From Rapana venosa (lineage: Eukaryota > Mollusca > Gastropoda > Neogastropoda > Muricidae), in contig CM054143.1 in assembly GCA_028751875.1 (NCBI GenBank), forward strand, positions 65,533,075 through 65,597,074: a stretch of DNA of 64,000 nucleotides, written 5' to 3'. The notes beneath the pieces are model-generated. The model was not told the DNA's origin and made no database searches. It saw only the letters and a program-made list of their open reading frames with translations. The position numbers and the translations under genes were made by a program. Below, one piece after another: positions 11,665 through 22,400 of the stretch; positions within the stretch are counted from its first letter, which is position 1, and the number at the start of each line of letters is the position of its first letter.

Positions 11665-11990
11665 ACCGTTGACCCGCCAGTAAGGTAGCCGCATTTCGGC
11701 TTCACGGATGCTGTCTAAACATGACATTAGTATGCATGCCTTTCTTTCTTTTAAAAGTTATCCATTCCTACCAGCACGGAATGGCCTACTCTCCCGAAAG
11801 GCACAGCGAGTTTCAATGTGTGTGAAAGATGTTCTGCGTTCGTTCGTACACGAGGCATCTCGGTTACAGTTTCGTCCTAAGGACTTTCTGGGGAATGGAG
11901 TCGGTTCTGGTGTTAACTCCCGGGGGTAATCCCCTCCACAGGGTGCCGCGGTGATGGCTTGAGCCGACACGTCAGATCACGAGAAGAAGG
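11665..11990 (-). mobile_element. SINE-A variant with the AAGTCGG-type 3' module
   Basis: On the minus strand the head and centre match SINE-A ('AGTCCTTAGGACGAAACTG', 'GAGTAGGCCATTCCGTGC'). The 3' part is the 'GAAATGCGGCTACCTTACTG' module rather than the 'GGGGACTGGATGTAAAAAAG' one. The same hybrid structure appears at 33.8-34.25 kb. Confidence 0.7.
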
Positions 11991-11994
11991 CGCA

Positions 11995-12840
11995 AACCGC
12001 TAGGCTGTCCCGCTCCCCGAATATGATCGAACCTGTCACGGTTTTGTCAACACAAGTCATGCACACCAGACATGCCTCTCTCTGTTATTTACTGCTTCTG
12101 CATATGCCATACATATTTTTGTTTGCTTGGTTTTTTGTGGTTTTTTGGAGTGGTGGGGGAAGGGGGGGGGGGGGTAGTAGTTTACTGTCCACCCCCAAAT
12201 AGCTAAGCTCTATCAAAATCTGACCACAGAAAAACCCATGACACAGGCCTGAATGAACAGCCCCATATGCCTCTTGAAGATTGTTCCATCAGGAATATGG
12301 GACTTCGCCACAGGACAACAAAATGTCTTTTTCAAAACTCGTGGTTCACTGGAAGGAAAGTCTATCACAAGTGTGAGAGCGCGTCACCAAAGACCAGCGA
12401 CACCCGTGAACATGTTGTTATAGTAGTCAGCATTAGTTTTTGTTTTACATGAAGTGTCAGGAACAATCCTCTTAGTGCCATTGTTTCGCTTAGGTCCATT
12501 ATAGGCATATCTATCTATCTATCTATCTATCTATTAGATCACGTGTACGTGTTTCACTGAAAACAGCATGCAGTTAATGAATCAAGACAGATGATGTCTT
12601 TTGATAACACTCTGACTTATAACAAAATTCATTCCCTATGACTTCCATACCATTCTACTGAAGTGCGTACAACTTTCTACAGCAATAATTGAAGATGACA
12701 TTTCAGTCCCCACCCACTCCCCCCTCACACACCCCCACCCACACGCATTAACATAACGATTGTTGAAGATCCTTTCCCTTGTTAGTAGTTTGGAAACCTG
12801 TGGGGAAGTACAGTAATGTCTAGATACTATTTGCCATGCT
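11995..12840. other. Intergenic; poly-G and (ATCT)n
   Basis: A poly-G tract lies at about 12,157-12,174 and (ATCT)n at 12,511-12,534. Nothing else is recognised. The SLC45-like gene's 5' promoter exon is probably here or further upstream, but I cannot place it. Confidence 0.5.
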
Positions 12841-12920
12841 ATGTTTTCGGAACAAGGTTCTGAAGAGTTTCTCATGATGCACTTGATGTTATGTTTCTTT
12901 CTTTTCCTTCTGTCTCTCAG

Positions 12921-12976
12921 CTTGTTGATCCAACTTCAGCCAGACACTCAAACCACCAAGAAAGTTGCAGTGGTTC
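12921..12976 (+). promoter_or_regulatory. 5' UTR part of the first coding exon
   Basis: A strong acceptor (pyrimidine tract ending TCTGTCTCTCAG, AG at 12,919-12,920) precedes this short leader. The gene therefore has at least one untranslated exon upstream. The reading frame also contains an upstream TTG, but the first ATG of the exon in frame is at 12,977. Confidence 0.65.
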
Positions 12977-14010
12977 ATGGCACCCAAAATTTCCGACCTC
13001 AACGACAACGGCAACAACAACAACAACAGCGGCACCAGAGGCTCCAAAAGCAACCTGATACTGGAGTCCACCTCCTCTGTGGACCTCACCGAGTCCCAAC
13101 ACCTTCTGTCGGAGGCCCAGCATGCAGGGGAGGTCAGCCTGCGGCGCCAGGTGGCGCTGTGTACGGGGCTGCTGGCCAGTGACGGGGGCCTGGTGTTCAT
13201 GCAGCTGATGATGCTGCCCACCCTGCAGACGCTGGGCGTGCCCGTCAACTCCGTCACCCTGCCGGGATGCCTGTCGGGCATCATGTGCCTGGTGGGGCTG
13301 CCCGTGCTGGGCTGGCTCAGTGACGGGGGCAGCGACCCTGGCGGGCGGAAGAAGCCTGCCGTGCTGGTCTCCGCCCTGGTCTTCGTGGCCGGCTTCTCGC
13401 TCGTCATCTCGGGCTGCGGTCTCCACACCTGGATCGGCCCGCGGGCCGGGCAGACGGGAGGAGAGGCCCTGACGAGTACCGCCCTGCCACCCCCCTCCTC
13501 CTTCACCACCCTGCAGAATTCCACAGGAAGCGACTTTCAGGCATCCACGCACCAGACCACCACTCCCTCCTGGCCGGGGTCCTCAGCAGAAGCCGCTTCA
13601 AGCACATCAGCTGCACCGCTGTCTAGCGATCCACAGCTCTCTGAAGACGTCCTCACTGGAGATCCACCACACAGGGACAGAAGATCCCTTCCCTCAGGCG
13701 TGAGCCCTGACCCAACAGGTGACCCTGAAGAGCGGATGGAAGATTCCTCCTCTGCAGACTGGATGTCGGATCCTACAGGCCTGTCCATCCCTTTCGTAGG
13801 GCTGATGGCCATCCTGGGCTTCGCCTTCATCGACATGGGCAACGACCTCAACAACTCCAGCCAGAAGAGCTTCGTGCTGGCCTGCACGCCGCCTCGTCAG
13901 CACGTGTCGCTGCTGGTGGTGGGCGTGCAGCTGTCGGCCCTGGGCGGCTGTGTGGCCGCTGCTCTGGGCGTGACGGACCTGGCGGCTGTCCTCGTGCAGG
14001 GCTCACTCCT
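12977..14010 (+). CDS. SLC45-like coding exon 1 (TM1-TM5)
   Basis: Starts MAPKISDLND and has an Asn run near residues 9-17 encoded by AAC repeats. TM1 is about residues 58-80, TM2 about 93-114, the GGRKKP motif at 122-127, TM3 about 127-148, TM4 about 271-288 and TM5 about 310-331. Residues about 155-265 form a Ser/Thr/Pro-rich, acidic and apparently unstructured loop between TM3 and TM4, which most SLC45 members keep short. The donor is CCT|GTGAGT at 14,011. The exon ends two bases into a codon (CT), completed as CTA (Leu) by the next exon. Confidence 0.88.
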
Positions 14011-14178
14011 GTGAGTCACCAGCCGACGTTAGGAGTGGGGGGAGGGGGGGGGGGAGAGAGGGAGAGAGACACATACAGGCAGAAAAGGAGGGAGGGAGGG
14101 AGAGGGAGAGAAACAGGGAGAGGGAGAGTGAAGGGGAGAGAGGGAAGAGACAGGTTTAGATTCTGTCTGTGTGTGTGT

Positions 14179-14263
<85 letters not shown>

Positions 14264-15483
14264 TTTGTTGGAGAGAGAGAGAGACAATGACAATGACAAT
14301 GACAAATAATTTAATGTGTTAGGCTTTGGGCCCATTCACATGGGGGAAGGGGGATCGAAAGCTCCGATAATTACATACACAATGAACAATTTACATTCAC
14401 AGGATCTTCGCGAATGGAAGTCCGATCGCGGTAATGTTCATAGTCACATTACAACAATAATATGGACTGTCACTGTCATCACTGCCTGAAGAGGAAGGTG
14501 AAGGTGGTCAAAGTCGTGTCTCTATCGGTGTGGCCACGATGTCTGCTGTTTTCCGGGTGGTGTAGACAGGTTTCCATGTTGGCCTTTTGCCGGATTGAGT
14601 CTGTCTTCTCTTGAACTAAAGCTGGTGCTCATTCTACGCATGTCCTTTGCATCTTTTCAATACACTCAATGGCTTGTCTGCAATGGTCACTAGACTGTTG
14701 GTTGGTTTGCTTTGACTTGCTGACTGACGACGTATCTTCCACATCACAACCTCTCCCTGTCACTGTCTCGTTTTCTTCTGCCATAGCTTCATCTGCTGTG
14801 TGTTCTGTCGGTGTCTGTGACATTGCCAGTGTCTCTTCAGAATAATCTTCTGTTTGTTCACTCCAGTCATCACCCTTCTCTCCATCATCACCATCATTCA
14901 CACGCACATCCATGCGCTGTGTTTTCACTAGCAAGGAATTCTCCGCCTCATACACTGTATCACGGGACTGGCTGGCCTGCTGTGCTGCACGTGCACATTC
15001 CGCCACACATGGAGCCGTGTTGTATGTGTCAGTGGCATAGAAAGTGTCATGTGCAGTGACATTCTGTGTTGTATAGTACAGGCTGGGTGGCGTAGGGAGA
15101 AAGAGGCCTGAGGGAGGTGAAGATAAACTTGCCTGCATTCCTTCCTCTGTCCTCAATGTCTTGTGCACCTCCGCCCTCCTTTTGTCTCTGGCAACTTGCG
15201 CTGGACTCTTCCTACGATACACTGCACTGTCAGTTGGAGTGTGTGCAACGGGTTGGCCAGTTGGTGTCAGTCGCAACACAATAACAGTTTGATCGTCCCT
15301 ACTGTCTATCTTGAATGACGTTAGATACATTTCCTGCAAAAAGGTGTTCAGAACACACTCTAAGCGCGAAGGCAATCCTGTCACTGGCATATTGAACGTC
15401 TTTGATACAAAATAACGCCAAGATTACTCACTGCTTTTCAAAATTCCTTCCTGCTGGTAGCCAAGCAAGGGAAGCCACTCGAG

Positions 15484-15529
<46 letters not shown>

Positions 15530-15974
15530 GGAGAGAATAAAATCAAATCAAATCAAAATCTTTTAATTCGAGGATAATGAATAAGCACCAATTTACTTTT
15601 TTACATCCAGTCCCAGAGAAAGACAGAGACAGACAGGAGTAGTTCAGTGCTGATTATTTGACATGGAATTAAAACTGAAAAATACGTCAGTGCCCAGTGA
15701 CTGATAAAGAAAGCTTTACATTCAAGACTTGAGGAAGTAAAGTGAGAATGGACAGAACTTTTTACACTGCTTCTCATATTCTGGTCAGTTACCATGAAAT
15801 GCTTGCTTTTCTGGTACAACTCTTTTCGTAATACAAATGTTTTTGTGGTGAAACCGTTTTCAAAATATAACTATTTTCGTGGCTTAAGTTTTAAAATATT
15901 TATTTTGTGGTATAAATACAGGAAAAAATCAAGAGCCTATTCATTTTCTATGTGCGTGTAAGAGTTTCCGTAGC

Positions 15975-16028
<54 letters not shown>

Positions 16029-19000
16029 GAAGATGTTTATGTCACACACAGTGTTCTTTTCATTGTCCGATGTGTCCAGCCCTGTGTGACACAGCTGAGC
16101 TAGTCACTCACTCAGTCCTGGTGCCCTGTTGCAGAGACACGGTCCCTGGCAAAACCCTGGTGCAGTGTGCCTTCTTCATCCTCCTCACCCTCCTGTGTGT
16201 CACCACCACCGTCCTCTCCGTCCCCTCCTCCTCCTCCCCTCACCCCCCACAAGACCCCCACGACGTCAGCTCCACCTCTGGTGACGTCAGCGCGGTGAAA
16301 TACCCGCAGTACGGCAGTGTGGAGGACGGCGCAGACCGGAGAACGCCCTCCACGTCTGCAGCCGTTCTCCTGGAGAGCGGGGCTGTGTCCTGGGCAGACC
16401 GCTCCCTGCAGACCTCCAGCAAGCACCTGGACTCCTCGTACAGTAGCCGATTCCAGCACAGCTCCGTCAGCTTCACGCCCCTGGAGAACAGCGCCGCCTC
16501 CTCCTCCTCCTCCTACCACAACCCCGAGTCCTCCTCCGACTATGACACCTCCACGGAAACTGCCTACCTGGTCGGCGACAACTCTGTCCGGGGAAACAGC
16601 TTTCGCCTGTCGTTCAGACACACGGCTGCAGCCAGCTCGGATCAGGAGACGAAGAAGGCCAAGCTGTTCGCGTCCAACTCCATCGTGTACTACGCCATAG
16701 AGCGGCAGGAGTCCCAGTCCTCAGACTCTGACAGCGAGGCGGGGATGTCGGGGTCCCAGAGGGAGGAGGAGAGGTCGTCCTGCGCTGTGTGGGATCGTCT
16801 GAAGAGTCGTCAGACCCGGCGCTTGGCGCTGATCTGCATGTCCATGTTCTTCATGTGCGGCGCCTGGCAGTCCTTCAACGTCTGCGCCACGGACTACCTG
16901 GGCAAGGTCATCTATGACGGTGACCCGGATGCGGATCCCGAGAGCCAATCGTATATAGCTTACCAGAAGGGCATGCGCAGTGGGTCTCTGGGGGTTCTAA
17001 TTCTGAATGGCGTCTACGTCGTGGTCAACTTCATGCAGAAGAGGCTGCTGACAACGGCTGGTGAGTGAACACCATTGTGGGGTAGAGTGAGTGCTGTGTT
17101 TAGTGTTGACAGTACAGCGGCTGAAGAGGAAACACCGTTTGGGGGTATAGTGTGCTGCGTGTATGTTTTACAGGCTTACTAATGCACTTCCAGGGTCATC
17201 TAAGCCAGCTGGAGTCGAGATGGGGGAAGGGTGGGTGGATTCAGGTCGGGGAAGGGGTGGGGGTGGGAGATGGATTCAGGTCGGGGAAGGGGGTGGGGGA
17301 GGTCGCGCACTTGATGTACATGATCATGATTTGTCTCTTTTTCTGTCGCTCTTTGAGTTGTTTGAATTCTTTGCTTCCTTTTTATTTTGTTATTATTTTT
17401 TTGAGTTGCATTACAGTTTATCATCATATCATAATTATGCGAAAATATACTCGATAGCAAGCTGGGCCTATGTATTACAAGCTCTGTACACTATGACTAC
17501 CCAGTAGTGCGCTTTACAGCTCAACATTACATTACATTACTGATTATCATAGAATATCAAGCCATTGTCAGTGTATAATGAGTTTCATTGCAATGCATTC
17601 ACATTCAGAAATGCAGCATAAATTCATATATTTATCAATGAAAATATCTAAATGTAATTATATAGTCCCCTTTTCTATGCTTACAACAGAGTGTATAACC
17701 GTCACACAGTTTGTGCTCTGAAGTCCAGTATAAAGTATTTAGACCTAAGTTCAGATAAATAAGAAAAATTTGCCAATTCAGAAGCCTCACATATTTTCAT
17801 TCCCGAAGTCAGAATGCAGCTGCCTTAATTGTGTGCAAAACGATGGCGTACACAAAAAATATCAGCATTGGGAACTTCAACGCTCTAGCCGAGGGAAGGA
17901 AACTTTATTTATTTAACTTTTTTTTTTTTTTATTCATCTGGATTCTTTTAGTTACATTCAGATGCATAGCCTGGTGGTTAGAGTGATGTTTTCGTGATCT
18001 GCTGACCCGGGTTCGAATCTCGTTCAAGAGGATTTTCCTCTGGAGTTAACATCAATGCGGACTCCACTATCCCCAAAAGTCCTTCGTATGAGACTATAAA
18101 CCGAGGTCCTGTGTGCGAACGCACGCAGATCATCTTGCGCACACGTTAAAACCCGTTCCGCTTTTCGGAAGAGTAGGCCGTTGTATGCCGGTGGGAACGG
18201 ACTACAAAATTTACAAAACTGCATACACACGGGGACTGAATGAAAAAAAGTACTTAGTGCTTATTCCATTATCCTCGAAATAAAAGAATACAATAACAGA
18301 ATGAAATAAAAATATACATTGTATTACATGAAGCATAATTGGGTGCTTTACAGCTCCCAAGCTGGAGTCCTTAATGGTGTGTGGTGATTGTGTCAAGATG
18401 TGGATAAGTTTGGAAGATGTGGTGATTGTGTCAAGATGTGGATAAGTTTGGAAGATGTGGTGATTGTGTCAAGATGTGGATAAGTTTGGAAGATGTGGTG
18501 ATTGTGTCAAGATGTGGATAAGTTTGGAAGATGTGGTGATTGTGTCAAGATGTGGATAAGTTTGGAAGATGTGGTGATTGTGTCAAGATGTGGATAAGTT
18601 TGGAAGATGTGGTGATTGTGTCAAGATGTGGATAAGTTTGGAAGATGTGGTGATTGTGTCAAGATGTGGATAAGTTTGGAAGATGTGGTGATTGTGTCAA
18701 GATGTGGGTAAGTATTGAAGCTGTATTGGCAAAGAAGAACAGACACAGGCCTGGCCCTCAAGGTAAGGAGGTACTTCCTGTTCCAGGTCCCAAACTGAGT
18801 GCTTGGCCGTGTGTGGCCTGCAGGTGGCCTCTCTGGTCACGCTGCTGATGACCGACAACGTCGTGGCTTATTACGTCACTTCCACTGTCTTCGGCATCTT
18901 CCGGTCCGCCATGTACACCATTCCCTTCATGCTGGCCAATGAAATTTGCCAGGAACAGGTGCGGGATTTCTTGTGTGGGTGTTTTGTTGAAGGAGGGAAG

Positions 19001-19230
19001 GGGGGGATGTTTTGTTGGGTGTTTGTGTTTGATTTTGATTGTTCTTGTTTCCTTTTTATTTTTTGTAGGCCCATCACTCACTCACACTCACACTCACACA
19101 CACACACACACACTCACTCACTCACACACACACACTCACTCAAACCACACGCACGCACCACGCACACACACACACACACACACACCACCACTCACACTCC
19201 ACACACACACACACTCAACACACACGCACG

Positions 19231-19274
<44 letters not shown>

Positions 19275-19428
19275 GAATGGGGTGTGAGGGTGGATCGGTG
19301 GTCTAGAGGTAATGCGCCTGTCTAGAAAGCGAAAAGTCCGGGTCGGAAGTGTGCGGGGGTTCGAATCCCGTTTGGGCCCGAAAATTTTCCCCAATCCATT
19401 AGACCATGAGTGGTGATCTGGGCACTAC

Positions 19429-19461
<33 letters not shown>

Positions 19462-22400
19462 GTTTTACACATAATTATTCAGCGCACGTAAAAGAACCCA
19501 CGGCAACAAGAGAGTTGTCCCTCGCAAAATTGTTAGAAAAAAGCCACTCTGATAGGGAAACAAATACAGTTGCAGACTAAAGAAAAAAATAATAGGTGGC
19601 GCTGCTCTTGTGGCGACGCACTGTCCCCTGGGAGAGCAGCCCGAATTTCACGCAGAAAAATCTCGTGACTTAAAGTGGTATAAATAAATAAATAGCAGGG
19701 ATGTGACCATCTTAAAATGAAGAAGTGCCGGTTCTTTTCCCATTTCAACCCGAACTTCTCCCCTCTAGACCTTGAGTGGTGGTCTGGATGCTAGTCTTTC
19801 GGATGAGACGATCAATCAAGAGCACATTTTGCGCGTGTAAAAGAACCCAAAGAAACAAGAAAGTTGCCCTGATAACCAAAAAAATGTGGAAGCGGTATCC
19901 TGGTAGGGAACCAAATACACATGCTGACAAAAGCTAGAAGGAAAAAACCCTGGAGTGGCCTGGCCTTTGTGACGACACGCTTTCCCCAGGGAGGGCTGGC
20001 TGAAGTTCACATAGAGAAAAACTGCCATCACCCCCTCCACTCCACTCCATCACACCACACCACACCACACCACACCCCCACCACACCCCACCACAAACCC
20101 CACCACACCACACCACACCACACCACACCCACCCCACATCACACACCACCCACACCACACACCACACCACACCACACCACACCAATCACACACCAAAACC
20201 ACACCACACCCACACCACACCACACTACACCACACCACACCACACCACATCCACACCACACACACCACAACACCACAACCACACCACACCACACCACATC
20301 ACACACCACACCACACCACACACCACCCACACCACACACACCACACTACACCCCACCACACCACACCACACCACACCACACCCACACACCCCACCACATC
20401 ACACCACACCACACACCACCCCAACCACACACCACACCACACCACCACACTACACCACACAAAACCACACCACACCACACCACCACACTACACCACACCA
20501 CACCAAAACCACAACCCCACCACACCCCACCACACTACACCACACTACACCACACTACACCACACCACACCACCACACCACACCACACCACACCACACAC
20601 CACACCCACACCACCACACACACCACACAAAACCACACCACACACCACACTACAAACCACACTACACCACACCACACCACACACACAACCACAAAAACAC
20701 CACACCACACCACACCACACCACACCACACCACACCACACCACACAAAACCACACCACACCACACCACACCACACCACCCACAAAAACCCCCACATCACA
20801 CCACACCACACCACACCACCAAACCCCACCACCACACCACAACCACACCACACCACACCAACCACATCACACCACACCACACCACACCACACCCCATCAC
20901 ACACCACACCACAACCCAACACCACACCACAAACCCCACCACAACACACCACACTACACCACACCACACCACACCACACCACACCACACCCACACCACAT
21001 CACACACCCACACACCACACCAACCACAACACCACACCACCACCACACCCACAACTACACCACACTACAAACCCCACCACACCACACAAAAACCACACTA
21101 CCACCACACCAAAACCACAACCCCCAAACCACAACCACACTACACCACACTACACCCCACTACCCACAAACCCCACCACACCACACACACCACACCACAC
21201 ACCACCCACACCACACACCACACCACACCACACACACTACACCACACTACACCACACCACACCACACAACCACCACAATACACCCACCACACCACACACA
21301 CTACACCACCCCCAACACCACACACCAACACCACACCACACCACACCACACACAAACCCCACCACACCACACCACACCACACCACACCACACCACACCAC
21401 ACCACACCACCAAAACCACACCACCTACACCCACCACACCAAAACCACAAAACCACACTACACCCAACACACCACACCCACACAACCACACCACACCACG
21501 CCAAATCACACCACACACAAACCCCACCAACACACACACACACACACACACTACACCACACCACACACCACACACCACACCACACTACCCCAAGCAGTGG
21601 CAGAGGACCCAATGTAACCCACCCACCCCTTCCTTCATCTCCTTTCCGTGTCGTCACAGAGGACCCAAAGTAACCCCTTTATCTCCTTTCCATGTCGTCA
21701 CAGAGGACCCAAAGTAACCCCTTTATCTCCTTTCCATGTCGTCACAGAGGACCCAAAGTAACCCCTTTATCTCCTTACCGTGTCGTCACAGAGGACCCAA
21801 AGTAACCCCTTTATCTCCTTACCGTGTCGTCACAGAGGACCCAAAGTAACCCCTTTATCTCCTTTCGTGTCGTCACAGAGGACCCAAAGTAAACCCTTTA
21901 TCTCCTTTCCGTGTCGTCACAGAGGACCCAAAGTAACCCCTTTATCTCCTTTCCGTGTCGTCACAGAGGACCCAAACTAACCCCTTTATCTCCTTTCCAT
22001 GTCGTCACAGAGGACCCAAAGTAACCCCTTTATCTCCTTTCCGTGTCGTCACAGAGGACCCAAAGTAACCCCTTTATCTCCTTTCGTGTCGTCACAGAGG
22101 ACCCAAAGTAACCCCTTTATCTCCTTACGTGTCGTCACAGAGGACCCAAAGTAACCCCTTTATCTCCTTACCGTGTCGTCACAGAGGACCCAAAGTAACC
22201 CCTTTATCTCCTTTCCATGTCGTCACAGAGGACCCAAAGTAACCCCTTTATCTCCTTCCGTGTCGTCACAGAGGACCCAAAGTAACCCCTTTATCTCCTT
22301 TCCGTGTCGTCACAGAGGACCCAAAGTAACCCCTTTATCTCCTTTCGTGTCGTCACAGAGGACCCAAACTAACCTCCTCTCTCTTCTTCTTCTGGTGTGG

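Noticed and set aside
12889..13552. 211-codon minus-strand frames opposite SLC45-like exon 1
   Set aside because: Shadow frames of a GC-rich coding exon. The sense strand has the family match.
16112..16621. 169-codon minus-strand frame opposite exon 2
   Set aside because: Shadow of the GC-rich sense exon with Gly/Val-rich low complexity.
18654..18848. Alternative frame of exon 3 (GPKLSAWPC...)
   Set aside because: Continuous with exon 2 in phase but stops within the exon and lacks the TM9/TM10 family pattern.
19921..21717. 598-codon His/Thr/Pro reading frame
   Set aside because: It runs through the G-free CACAC satellite. Stops are impossible by composition, and the antisense is equally open.
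21640..22375. Coding repeat protein (SSQRTQSNPFISFPCRHRGP)
   Set aside because: The 44-bp unit shifts frame every copy, and indels of 1-2 bases are tolerated. It is intronic minisatellite.
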